A stretch of 64,000 bases of DNA. It comes from Vitellaria paradoxa (taxonomy: Eukaryota; Streptophyta; Magnoliopsida; Ericales; Sapotaceae). A model generated the notes under the pieces. It was not told where the DNA came from. It searched no databases and was given only the letters and a program-made list of their open reading frames with translations. The position numbers were made by a program, and so were the translations under genes. Shown one piece after another: positions 1 through 11,579 of the stretch (its first letter is position 1; each line of letters begins with the position of its first letter). The stretch covers positions 56,076,690 to 56,140,689 of the forward strand of contig CM034236.1 of NCBI GenBank assembly GCA_019916065.1, written 5' to 3'.

Positions 1-612
1 TCTCTAACTTTTTTCACAATAAAAGTTTTAACTTTTTTCAATTTGTTTCCAATTTTTATTAATTTTCTCTTACTTTATTCAACTTTTACCAACCTTTTCT
101 GATTTTTACTCTTTAACTTTCTCTAACATTTACCGATTTTTTCCAACTTTTACTAACTTTATCTAATTTTTACCATTTTTTTAACTTTTACTAACTATTT
201 CAAACTTCTCAAGAAATACACCCAACATCTAACAATTTAAAATTTATTTATTTTTATTTTTTTAACCAAAATTTACATAAAATTTTTATATTTTACCATA
301 TTTTTTGACCAAATTTTTTTTCAACCAAACAGTCATTTTTTTAAGTCATTCTCCTACCACCTATTTTTTCCAAAGCCGTTGCTTGGTTCGTGGATGCAAA
401 AGCACCCTCAAGTTTGCGGCTTAAAATGATGCCAACTGTGGCTGAAAACATGTATCCCAATTGTCAAAGTCAATAGTAGTTAATGTCTTTAATACTATGT
501 TGAAAAAAATAAGGGATTCATTGCTTTGTTCATAATACCTCGTGTATCTGCTCCCATAAAGTCTAGCATTGCAATCAAAAGGAGACCGGTTAGATTTTCA
601 GAGTTCATTTAT
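1..612. other. AT-rich intergenic spacer
   Basis: No gene is visible. The first 200 bases are a degenerate low-complexity tract of repeated words such as aacttttac and ctaacttt, a decayed tandem or simple repeat. No coding frame of meaningful length or family resemblance was found. Confidence 0.6.
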
Positions 613-615
613 TTA

Positions 616-1633
616 GAGTCGTTTTTTTTTTTTTTGTTTTTTTGTTGCTATTTTTTATTTTTTGTTTTCTATTACCATTTATTTTTGTTGAAATGAAAAC
701 TGAAACTGCGTTTGGAAATGTAAATTTATTTATAATTATTAATTTTTTATTTTAGAAAATATTTAATTTTATTAGTTTTAAAAAATTAATAGAACTTAAT
801 AAAATATATTTTATATTAATTTAATTTAATTAATATAATTAATTAAATTAATACAATAAATTATTTATTAAAATCATTTAATTCAATAAATATAAAATAT
901 ATTAAAATATATTATTTATTAAAAATAAGTTAATATAATATATTTCATATTAAATAAATAATTAAATTAGATTAATTACTAAATTAAATTATTTATTTTT
1001 AAATTAATTAAATTCATTTAATTATTTATTAAAATAATTTAATAAAATATATGTTATATAAATTAAATTGATTAAATCATAAATAATTTAATTTAATTAT
1101 GATATTTATTTAAAAAAATTTAATAATTATTATTAAATTAAATTAAATTAAAAATTAATATAATTTAATTATTTGTTATTAATTATTCTATATAAATTAA
1201 TTTAATTATTAAATTAAATAAATTAATTATGATATTTATTTCAGATAATTTAGCAATAATTGATTATTAAATTAAATTAAATTAATTTGATTTTATTATT
1301 TAGTAAAAATAATTTATATTAATTTATATAATTAATCTAATTTATTAAATTTAATTATATTATTTATTAAAATAACTTATTTTAATAAAATATTTAAATA
1401 GAATAATTTATTTTTATGTAATGTAACAAAAATAGACAAAATATTGACAACAGAAAAGAAAATCAGAGTAAAAACACATTTTTTCTGTTTACGTTTTTCT
1501 GTTTATGTTTTCATTTTTTTTTGAAAATAAAAAAACGGAAACAGGTTTATCAAACATATTTCTGTTGCAAGTTTACAAAATTTTAAAAACATAAATAGAA
1601 AAATAGAAAACGAAAATGTTACCAAACGAGGCC
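616..1633 (-). mobile_element. Tourist-like (PIF/Harbinger-type) non-autonomous element, 1.0 kb
   Basis: The element is bounded by TTA on both sides (613-615 and 1634-1636), as expected for a PIF/Harbinger 3-bp target duplication. The right end read inward is ggcctcgtttggtaacattt. The left end begins gagtcgttt and matches the distal end of a second copy at 48856-49861, which lies in the opposite orientation. Both copies have an extremely AT-rich interior made of TTAAATTAAT-like words and the shared words gaaactg/cagtttc and aacagaaa near the ends. No transposase frame is present, so any movement would depend on an autonomous relative. Confidence 0.75.
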
Positions 1634-1636
1634 TTA

Positions 1637-2600
1637 GAAACTTACTTTCTTTTTTTTTTTTTTTTTTTTTGGGTAACTAAATACCCTCAAATATAGAATA
1701 ATTTCATAAATCAAAGGAAGAATTACATGAGATTGATATATATGTGTGTGTATATAAAGATCAATAATATCTATACTATATATAAAGCGAAAACTAAAGA
1801 CAGTGATAAAGTTTTGCAATTTATGAAATTTTATTTTGATAAAACCTTTTCTTGTTCTCCCTGTAATATCTTCTAAATTCCCTATAATTTTCTATAACTT
1901 AAATGGTATTAAAAAGTAAATTTTTTATAACTACCACATAATTAAGTAATTTCATCCACATAATTAAGTAATTTCATCCACTTATGTTTTTGTCCTCCTT
2001 AAATGGCCTTTAACAACCCACTACTAATGTATTTTTTTTAGTTAAATGTTTCTTAATTAGTTATTATTTATTTAAATATTCTTAACTACTCATTAATTAT
2101 TATTTAAGTCATTTTTGTTAATTTTTTATAATTTTATTTTTTAAAAAATAAAAATTTAACAGAAATCACACACACATGAATGCCCACCTCTAGTAATTGA
2201 GAAATGAAGGGCAGAATTGTAACGAAGAAAGAAGGTGAATCAGATGAATATAGGACCTATGGCAATGTTTCATATACGCCCGCCAACTCCCCCCCCCCCC
2301 CCCCCGGGTAGCCACTTGACTCGCCAATTTTGGTTCGAAGAAACACAAGCTTGGTCAGGTCCCATATTTTTCAAGTTTAACCCAAAGACCACAGTATACG
2401 AAAAGCGGAAATGGATACAACCAATCCAAATTGAAGGAAAATGCAAACCAAATGGCTGTCCAGCCACTGAAGTCTCCAATCTCTATTGCTCCAACGGGGG
2501 GAAAGGAAATATATTTATTTATATATAGCTTAAACGCGAGAGCAATTGTAAATTTTGTAATAACAGTTCAACCTTTTTGCAACTTCTTGGGTTAAATTCA
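1637..2600. other. Intergenic spacer with short repeats
   Basis: Holds a poly-T run near 1650-1670, a 24-bp direct repeat (ccacataattaagtaatttc, twice at about 1934-1981) and a C homopolymer at about 2289-2305. A short open frame crosses the C run but resembles no protein family. No supported gene. Confidence 0.5.
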
Positions 2601-3128
2601 TTCACATATCAAAGCGCACAAATAAATAAATAAATAACTCCCTGCTCTTAGTAAATCTATGCAATTACAAGGTGCAGAGAATGGAGTGGCACTAAAATAA
2701 ACATTCAAACATGCGGCAAAGGCATACAAACTACTTGACATCCGTCACTATTTTCCACAACTCTCCGTCATGAGTAATGATAAAAGACAATAAACCATAA
2801 AACACAAATCTTGATATAAAACCATGAGCTTTGGTGCTTCAGAGTCCAAATTTAAGAGATGATGAATACAAACAAAACCAAGCAATCATTTGATGGAAAA
2901 CAAATGGTAACACATGAAACTGAAAATGGTGGGGGAAAAAAAAAAAGAAAAGAAAAGAAAAAAAGGGGCTGTCTACATCTCATTTCCTTCACACCTAAAA
3001 TTAATAAATCAATAATCACAATAACGCACAAACATTTAACGAAAGTAGAACCCGAAGCTAGCAAACTAGTAGTTCTTAACAGTGTAAAAAGAAAGGAACT
3101 ACGCTAGACAAAATGATAGAGCTGAGAT
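2600..3128 (-). other. Probable 3' UTR of SEC13
   Basis: This lies immediately downstream of the SEC13 stop codon on the minus strand. It contains no other coding signal. The poly(A) site cannot be placed from sequence alone, so the left edge is a guess. Confidence 0.4.
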
Positions 3129-4037
3129 CTATTGGTCCACTGTGGTCACCTGTTGCCACTCCCCATCGACTGCTTCTTTCCACAATGTGACATTATTGTC
3201 TCCTGCAGCCACAGCCAACAAGTTTCCAGTCAGGGACCACGAAACCCTCCAAACAGGGGTCTTGAAGTCCTTCAAAACTTTACCCTCCCACTGATCACCT
3301 TCTTTTGCCACAGTCCATATGACAACCGTCCCATCCTGTGAAGCACTTGCAATAGTAGACTTTGGAAGGCCCAAGTTGGGTGCCCAAGCCACATCCCTCA
3401 CCCAATCATTATGCATTTGCAATGCAGGGAAGCAGTCCATCTTCCAATTTCCATTATATAGCTTCCACACCTTCACCGTATCATCACAGCCACCAGAAGC
3501 CAGCTTCTGAACCGGATCCATCACGCCAGATCCAACTAGAGCACCGGGAGCCATGGAAGGGGCCCATGAAACTGAGGTTACCCCAACAGGGTGGGCTTGG
3601 TCAATCTTGGTGGTGTCCCAACCACCATCAGATCTGGCAGTGAAAACTGAGATATTCCCATCGGAAGATCCACAGGCTAAGCAAAGGCCAAGTTCATGAG
3701 GCGCCCATGCAATGGAATTGACGGATGATTTATGGTCAGTAAAAACATGCGCCTGTGTCCACTCATTTTGATTGCCTTCCTTCCAAATAATCACCTTGCC
3801 ATCATATGAACAAGAAGCAAGGATTGATCCAAACTTCGGGTGAGCCCAAGCAACCTGCCAAACAGGGCCTTGATGGCCACTCAATGTTGCAAGGTGCTGC
3901 GAAGTCCCATTGTTGCTTACACCAATTATTTTGACAGTTGTATCTGATGAAGCAGTTGCTACGCGCTTTCCATAGTAATCCATGGTTACATCATGCACTG
4001 TGTCATTGTGACCAGTTTCAATCCTCTGAGCGGGCAT
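3129..4037 (-). CDS. SEC13: Protein transport protein SEC13 homologue (WD40)
   Basis: The CDS encodes 302 residues in one coding exon. It is a WD40 protein matching plant SEC13, which pairs with SEC31 to form the outer COPII cage at ER exit sites and also sits in the Y-complex of the nuclear pore. The N-terminus MPAQRIETGHNDTVHDV is the family signature, followed by six propeller blades; recognisable units are GHNDTVHDVTMDYYGKRVAT, LSGHQGPVWQVAWAHP, DHKSSVNSIAWAP, HNDWVRDVAWAP and FKTPVWRVSWSLTGNLLAV. SEC13 proteins have six blades, the seventh coming from the partner. The frame is open seven codons further upstream, but that extension begins with TTG, and the first ATG (4035-4037, context gaaaatATGcc) matches the conserved family start. 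The length is normal for the family and no defect is seen. A separate 5'-UTR intron lies upstream. Confidence 0.95.
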   Translation of the reverse strand: MPAQRIETGHNDTVHDVTMDYYGKRVATASSDTTVKIIGVSNNGTSQHLATLSGHQGPVWQVAWAHPKFGSILASCSYDGKVIIWKEGNQNEWTQAHVFTDHKSSVNSIAWAPHELGLCLACGSSDGNISVFTARSDGGWDTTKIDQAHPVGVTSVSWAPSMAPGALVGSGVMDPVQKLASGGCDDTVKVWKLYNGNWKMDCFPALQMHNDWVRDVAWAPNLGLPKSTIASASQDGTVVIWTVAKEGDQWEGKVLKDFKTPVWRVSWSLTGNLLAVAAGDNNVTLWKEAVDGEWQQVTTVDQ

Positions 4038-4111
4038 ATTTTCTTGATGCTTTATCAATGTGACTCTGCTTCTTGTGTTCCTTCACTTCTTAGTTCGCTG
4101 GTCTATAGTAC

Positions 4112-6199
4112 CTGTCAAGGTACAAATGGTCAATAATCATTGAAACACAACAATAATTTGGTGAATCAACCTTCAAAGGCACAAGCACTTCGATCTAGAA
4201 AACAAAAAATTAGCCCTAAATAATGACCAACAATCATACAAATTAAAATGCACTCTTAGATATGAAAGAAATTTCTTTTCTCAGTTTGTGAAAAATAAAA
4301 AATAAAAAAAATTATTGAATTTTGATATACAAGAATCTTATATTAAGCTCACATATCTAGGAAATCTTATTCCATAAATCAACCACTAATGATTACTCCC
4401 TCATCTTACAAACACCCTGTTTGAAAGAAAGGAAAAAATTATCCTTATAGACAGGGACACAATTATACTTTCGCGTCTCACCTCATAAGCTTATATTCCA
4501 GTATCAATCACCTAGTTTATGATGCTAAAAATAAGAGAAGACACCCCTGTTTATTTTATTTTATTTTATTTTTTTATCAATAAATAAATAATTTTATTAA
4601 AATATTATAGATATACCCAAAAAAAAAAAAAAAAAGCATCAAGAAAATGCCATACAATTAGTCCTATCACATTATAAAAGTGAACCCTCTATAAAACTCA
4701 CAAAAGTATCTGTATCCATATCTAAACCCCCTTCAAACCAGCTATACAATTGCCCCCCCGGGGGCCAAGATTCTTTAATTAAGTTCTTGCCAAAAAATCC
4801 AAAACAAGTAAAACGGTGCCAATCTCCAAGCTTTCCCCCTCTGTTCATCATTCTTTAACCCCGCCATGAGCTGAAAAGCCCACTTACGTCTTTTGGAAAC
4901 CCCCACTACACCTCAAAACAAGGACCCATAAATGAATAAACAAATCGCAATGAAAAGATAAATGACCAATTGTCTGCTCCTGTTCTTCCACAAATAACAT
5001 TGATTAGCCATTGCAAATCCTCCCCTCCAGAGTTTATCAATAGTTAAAACATTTCCTCACATCACACACTATGTGAAGAATGTCACTTCTGATGTGACAC
5101 CTACACTGCAATAATCTTTCATGGAAATACAGCTTCTTCACCATACAAAAATTGATAGTAAGATTTCACCTCAAACTTGCCTAATTTGCAGCAAGGCCAC
5201 AAGGTTTTGTCCTCCCCTCCACCCAGCTTCCTATTTTAACATATGGTGCTATGGAATGTGAAGGGAGAGGTGTTTTTTTTTTTTTTTTTCGAAAAGGGAG
5301 GGGAGGGGGAAGGAGTTCCAAGTAGCTAGATCTAGGAGGTAAAAACTAGATATGTCGATAAGGTGAATGTCCTTTAGATGCTCAAAGTCACGTCAAGTCC
5401 TAAGCGGCTATGCCTCGATGCAAATTCTAAGAAGAGATTGCTTTTCAAAATTCAATATTGCTCACCAATATCAAAATCTAATACTGCCATCAAATCTGGG
5501 GCATTTCATTTGATCAAAAAAATAAATAAATAATGAAAACGTAGTTACACATTAATCTCCTACCATCAGTTGCTAGAGTTTTAAAAGAAAAGGTTCACCT
5601 AAATTGCTATAAAATCATTCAAAATGAACGCTGTAATTTGGCACAAACTAGATCAAAAATTTTCACATATTTCCATACAAGTCACCTGCCAGATTATCAA
5701 GTTTCCAAGACAGAAAATCCTAATTCAACTTTTCAACTAGCAACATGTGGCAGGAATATGTGCATCAGAAACAGCATAGTTAACCCCCCCAAAAAAAACT
5801 GAAAGAACCACCTCATCCCGGATTAACTTATAACCATGTGTCTCGTGATTTCTCGTCTCCTTCGGCTAGTAATTGGAACCAAATCATTCAACCTCAAAAC
5901 CAAATAACCATCAATCGCATGAATTATTTTCCCCTTTGGCTAGTAAATTGGAACCAAATCATTCAATTTCAAAGCCAAATCAAGAGCAAACGTATTTCGA
6001 ATCCAACAGTCGCAAATTTTGGACAGATAAACTGGTCCTACAATTCTGAAAACATAATCTGCATCTTCATTCTTGATAGATCTAAAATTTCTTCAGCAAT
6101 AAATAAAATAAAACAGAATAATAAAGACCGAGAAGATACATAAATATGGATTTTACCCATCTATATAAGCACAATAAGTTGTGAAACCGGAGCATCTAC
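4112..6199 (-). other. 5'-UTR intron of SEC13
   Basis: On the minus strand the donor is CCCCAG|GTAGAT (exon edge 6200) and the acceptor is cttgacag|GTACTATAG (exon edge 4111). The intron is about 2.1 kb and lies wholly in the 5' UTR. The first non-coding exon runs from about 6200 to about 6310. The intron hosts a LINE fragment (4549-5220) and an imperfect tandem repeat of about 75 bp near the donor (about 5863-6000, word attggaaccaaatcattcaa in both copies). Exon 1 and promoter edges are not determinable. Confidence 0.7.
4549..5220 (-). mobile_element. 5'-truncated LINE (L1-type non-LTR retrotransposon) relic
   Basis: Read on the minus strand, the segment encodes a degraded zf-RVT-like C-terminal region of a plant LINE ORF2, with recognisable pieces RGGFAMANQCYLWKNRS and KAWRLAPFYLFWIFW. 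It is followed by a 3' tail running through a T run, an aataaaatt signal-like word and a terminal (aaaat)n tract at 4549-4575. Stops and frameshifts interrupt the reading. No reverse transcriptase core remains, consistent with 5' truncation. It is inserted in the SEC13 5'-UTR intron. Target duplications were not identified. Confidence 0.65.
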
Positions 6200-6310
6200 C
6201 TGGGGTTGTAAGAGAGTATGAACACTTCACGAATCAGATCAGAGGCGAACTCGGGAGGGAGATCGTTCTCAGCTCTACCTATCGTTAGCGTCAAATATCT
6301 CCACCGCGGA

Positions 6311-8165
6311 GGAATGTTTGGGCGCAGAGGTTAGTCTGTCCCAGATAATGAGGTTATGGATTAACTTACAATCCGTACGTTTGGCACGTTAAAAAATAAT
6401 AAAAATTTTTAAAAAAATTTAACATATTTTGTACTCTTCATAATTCGTAAAATTTATATAAATTTAAACATATTTTCATATCCCATCAACTTTTTATAAA
6501 TTTCAATAAATATTTTACAAATTTCAATAACATTCCAAGACCCTAATAATTTTCTACAAATTTGAAAAAGTTTTTAATGATTTTCAAATAAATTTTGACA
6601 TAAAATTATTTGGATAGATCTAAAAAAAATTTTCAGATAGTTTTTTCTCCAAAAAGTTAAATCAAAAGTTAAAAAGTTTCACTATTCATCCAAAAAAACG
6701 TAATTTGGTGACTGTACGTTAAACACTAAAAAATTATCCAAATTACATTTTTCATCGTTTTTACCCTAAATTAGTTTGATCGTATTTTTTAAGTAAATTA
6801 CATCTACCTCCCTCTTAATATTTGAGTAATTATATTTATTAATAATTAACATTTAAATATTACACTTATCTCTTCTATTTTAAAAAAATTATTAACAATT
6901 TAATTCTTTCTGTTAGCTTTCCATTAGAATTTGAAAAAAAATTGACAATGACATCCAAATTTTGGTTTAACATACATTTTTACTCTTTATATCATATAAA
7001 AAAATTAAAATAGTCCCACCCTCTCCCAGCGCATGTTTGGCCCTGGTTGTGTTATTCAATAGCAGTGAGTTGTCACCGCTAGAGTTGGTGACGATGAAAG
7101 AGGTCGTAATTATAACAAAGTTTTATGTTGTTGATTTTGTTGTTCATAGAATTTCTATTATTGTTGTTGTTCTTCATAAATTTTCTATAATTAATCATAC
7201 ATGCATGCATTATCAATCTCTTACACAAAAATTCTCTCTTTGATCGATATATATACAAACTTGTGTATGTGTATATATATTTCAACAAATACAAAGCGTG
7301 TTTAGAATTATTTAAATTTATAAAAATTATAATCTCGTAATTTATATAATTAGTAAATAATTAAATTTTAAAAAAATTTAAAGAAGAAAAATTACTCCAA
7401 ACGGAGCTTGGTAGTGGTTCAAATTAACGTTATTTCTTCTCTAATCTTTAGTAATCCAATACTCCAATTTTCAACACCAGTAAATAATAACCCACAGTCT
7501 GCTCTGAGCGCGACATTATTTTTTTAAATTATGCTCTAAGCACGATGTCATCTTCTGATTTCTATTTTTTGATTGCTGACAATATCAAATGATAACACAA
7601 TGATAATGAAAAATATAAATTACAAAAAATAGTAGCAACAAAGTAATGCAGGTTCAGCATATACATTCGCATTCCTCTCCCATATAGTAATAAAAAATAA
7701 GATGAAATAAGATAAAATGTAAATTCGTAATTCGTATAATAAAATAAAATAAAATATTTTTAAAAATTTACAACAAATTAAATAGAGACTTAATTATCGT
7801 AGTTGAATAACCACCATTCCCACTAGAAAGGAATCTTACTCCTATGATTATCACCATTGGTGCCATCTGTAACCACCATTGCAACTTCTACCATTGCTAT
7901 TTCGCAATCACCAGATTTTTGTAACTCAATCTTCATCCTCTACCTAACAAATCTATTAAAATATGCCCAGACTCTCATTGCAGTGATGAAACTACTGTGA
8001 GACCATGGCACTCCTAATTTTAGTATTGTATTTATACATATGTGTTATATTTTACTAAAATAAATATTTCATTAATAATGGTCTTCCTTTCACAAATGAG
8101 AAGTCTAGCTAATTAAACTTTTTATAATGGGACCCATATAAAATTTTAATAAAATACAAAATTTT
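6311..8165. other. AT-rich intergenic spacer with MITE remnants
   Basis: No gene is supported. Around 7290-7410 is a Tourist-like short element, with ends resembling agcgtgtttagaattatt and aattactccaaacggagct. Around 6376-6720 AT-rich sequence begins with cgtacgtttggcacg and closes with gactgtacg, which may be another decayed element. Short open frames near 7037-7294 are low-complexity and overlap each other on both strands. Confidence 0.5.
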
Positions 8166-10534
8166 AAGTGTCATTTGGTTTGTTGTTTTATTTTCTATTT
8201 TTTATTTTTGTTTTTTATTTTATATTTTAAGCTCATTTTTCATTTTGTGCTTTTGAAAATAAGGAAAATAGCTCAAAACTTATTTGATTACTTGTCACAC
8301 CCTACCTAAGCTTTAATAGAAAAACTGAAATATAATAACTTATTATACAGATTTATTATATAAGTTCCTTCCTACTACAGCGGTCTAAAAATATTACACA
8401 TGAGTCAAACTTTACACTAGTATCTAATCATCACTTTTGGTTAGCCGCTAATATCTGTTTGTTTCATTTTTTACTATCAGATGGTCTCTCTGTATAAAAA
8501 TCTATGAAACATGGTGAGTTGTTAAGTCCGGTAAAAAAAATATTTAAATAATTTCAACAAATATTTTTATGTCAAAACATAAACTAAGTGCTCATAATAA
8601 CTGTCATTATCATACAAATCAGGTGACAATAATACAAAAATAATTAAACAGTGAAGATGAGCATGCAAAATTACTTCATTTCCACCCTTATAACACCTTA
8701 CCACCCTTTTAACACCCCAATATGCCCACGCAAGGCTATTCCCTTTTCACTCTTATAACACATTGCCACCCTTATAACGCCTCAACATGCCCATGCAAGA
8801 CTATTCCCTCTCCAACCTTATGTCACCCAGCCACTCTTATAACACCCAACATGCCACGCAAGGATATCTCATTTTCAACCTTATGTCACCTTGCCACCCT
8901 TATAACGCCCCAACATGCCACGCAAGGATCTCCCTGTTCTACTCTTATGACACATTGACACCCTTATAATGCCCTAACATGCCACACAAGATTGTTCTCT
9001 TTCCACATTTATAACACTTTGCCGCCCTTATAACGTCTCAACATGCCATGCAATATTATTCCCTTCCATTCTTATGACACCTTGCAACTCTTCTAACACC
9101 TCAAAATATTTTTCATAGAAGTGCACAAAATTATTTAATATTAACCATAACCCCATCATTTCACATTCTCTCGTAGTATCACAATAATCATATAATGAAA
9201 TTATATATTTTTATCATGCCTCTTATACAAAATACTAAATTTCAATTATAAGGATAAATCCTCTACCTGAAATGTTGAGTAATTTTTTTTGCTGATTTTT
9301 TCTTTGGTCCGATTTAAATTCTGTATAAATAAATTATAGGTAATCAACATATATTCACATACCATTATCCAATTACTTAATTAGTGCATTTAATCCAAGA
9401 GGTTTTAATTAATGATTTTTCTGTTACTAAAAATTTTGTCTAATTTTGGACAATTATTTATTTCCTTAGCTAATTAATTACCAATAATTTATTATTATCA
9501 TTATTATTATTTTTAATAAAAAGAGGCTCATATAAACTTTGATTTTTATCAAATATCCTTTACTCCGTGGTTAGGTATTTATAGGTATAAAATAAATATT
9601 CAAATTAAAGGGCATAAAAATTAAATTAAAATTTTCCTCTAAAAAGAAATTAAATTATGGAGGTGGTTGCTGCTGATTATATCCAAATCTAAATTTTTAA
9701 TCTAATAAATTATACACATTAAACATTAAACCATTAAAATTTGATCTAAGTTAATTTGATAATATAAATCTGGTAAATAAAACATCACCATTAAATCACA
9801 CTTAATCTATTTTAAGCTTCCATAAAAATTATCTTTTATGAACCAGTAACATAAAATAACATACCTTAAAAGTTTGGTAAAAAATCCCTTAAATTTCTTT
9901 TTTCACTGCCACTCTCCGGCCTCTATTTTTTTTTTTTTTTATCCCAAGTGTGCATGTGTACACATAGATATATATGTATATATATATATAGGCAAATAGG
10001 AGGCCAAGCCTCCCATCGTCAAGTCTCTCTCTCTCTCTCTCTTTTTTTTTTGTTTTCTTTGGCTTCCAAGTGTCCATACACATACCTCACCATCATTACT
10101 CCTCTCTAACTATATACCACATGCCTCAATCCATCCTATACAAGTATCACTTTTATAATTTTTTCACTATTTTATTTAAATTAAAATTTAACTATTTATA
10201 AAAATATTATTTCTATTAAAGTCAATAAAAAATTTAAAATAATTCAAAATTAATGCAATTAAATTTTTTGAAATAAAATAAAATAAATAATATAATAAAA
10301 TTCAGAATGTTACATTACTTGTATTCTCAAAATTTATTTTCGAAAACAAAAAATGAGTTTATACGTGAAATGAAAAATGACAAAAAGTCATTTTGAAAGT
10401 TTTTAACAAGCAAATAAGAAAAATCTAAAAACAAATAAAATAGAGTATTTTCTATTTTCTCGTTATGAATTTTTTAATACATAAAATAAAAATGAAAAAT
10501 AGAAAACAGAAAAGTAAACAAAATGCCACATTAA
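8166..10534. mobile_element. Putative non-autonomous long-TIR element, 2.4 kb
   Basis: The left end (gtgtcatttggtttgttg) and the reverse complement of the right end (gtggcattttgtttactt) are similar, and both continue into matching ttctatttttcattttt-type sequence for roughly 100 bp. This suggests long degenerate terminal inverted repeats. The interior holds a 64-bp minisatellite (8681-9110) and no transposase frame. A stretch at 21830-22050 resembles the right-hand part of this element, so it may be one end of the same family. The superfamily is uncertain because no clean target duplication was found. Confidence 0.4.
8681..9110 (+). repeat. Minisatellite, about 64-bp unit, 6-7 copies
   Basis: Copies begin near 8681, 8746, 8811, 8874, 8938, 9002 and 9065. 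The unit runs roughly cacycttataacaccttgcca, then cccttataacgcc, then caacatgccacgcaaggnta plus ttccc. Each unit carries two internal words of the form cccttataac, so it looks like an older half-unit duplication. Copies differ by scattered substitutions and small indels, so the array is not young. Open frames inside it are by-products of the repetition. Confidence 0.85.
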
Positions 10535-11085
10535 ATTTCCTCTTTTTTCAATATAAATTCACAAATCTCTAACCTCTCCCCTCCCGATTTTTCTCGTCCA
10601 TTCCACCAGTCATTACTTTTTTATATTTTCTCTTATACATCCCATCTCCCTATCATTTCTACATTCTCCACTTAGTTTACTATTCTCTCTTTCATTCTCT
10701 ACAAATCATTTCTCTCAAAATAGAATAAAAACAAAAAATTGAACTTTGAACTACTAACAAGGAAGTAAAACGAAACAACGATATCGACAACAATCATGTT
10801 ATTGGAAGAAATTTTTTGATTCTGGCAAAAATAAATTGTAGATAAATAGTTAGTGTTATTTATTTAACTTTTAAATTTTTATTGAAAAATTTTTAACCAC
10901 TTCTAGTATAAAATTATAGTTTCGTCGCTACCTTGCTGCATTAGGTTGTAATATGCAAAATTCCTTCTTACTATTGGTTTTTATTGCTACGAAATCGGAC
11001 CCATATTCTTTTAGAACGAGGGTCTATAATAAAAAAAAAAGGGGGGGGAGAGGAGAGATAGGAGCTTTAATCAATGGTAGGAAAC

Positions 11086-11576
11086 AAATGATGATTGTGG
11101 CCATGGTAGATTTTGAATTCTCACTATGGTTTTGAGTTTCCCCAAGATGTTGGGTTTAATTTCGAAATGATCGATTTACATTTCTAGGTATATATATCAT
11201 GGGTGTGTTTAGAATTATATAAAAATGTATAAAATAAAATAAAATTGTAAAAATAAATATTTCGTAATTCATACAGTGAGTGAAAAATTTAAATTTTATT
11301 ATCTCGTAATTCATATTTGTAAAAATTTATAAATGATGATTGTGGCCATGGTAGATTTTGAATTCTCACTATGGTTTTGAGTTTCCCCAAGATGTTGGGT
11401 TTAATTTCGAAGTCATCGATTTACATTTCTAGGTATATATACCATGGGTGTGTTTAGAATTATATAAAAATGTATAAAATAAAATAAAATTGTAAAAATA
11501 AATATTTCGTAATTCATACAGTGAGTGAAAAATTTAAATTTTATTATCTCGTAATTCATACTTGTAAAAATTTATA
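11086..11576 (+). repeat. Near-identical 245-bp tandem duplication
   Basis: The segment starting aaatgatgattgtggccatg at 11086 is repeated from 11331. The two copies differ at only a few bases (for example aaatgatcg against aagtcatcg, and tatatcatggg against tataccatggg). Each copy ends with a Tourist-like stretch gtgtgtttagaattatataa. The high similarity implies a recent duplication or an assembly duplication. Confidence 0.85.
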
Positions 11577-11579
11577 AAA

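Noticed and set aside
2235..2528. Open frame of 97 codons over the C homopolymer, and an overlapping antisense frame
   Set aside because: Proline/glycine runs come from the homopolymer; no family resemblance and no splice or UTR support.
4038..4058. Seven-codon N-terminal extension of SEC13
   Set aside because: It would begin with TTG. The downstream ATG matches the conserved family start MPAQ.
8681..9110. CRISPR-like array
   Set aside because: Units are contiguous and similar over their whole length with no unique spacers, and the genome is eukaryotic. It is a minisatellite.
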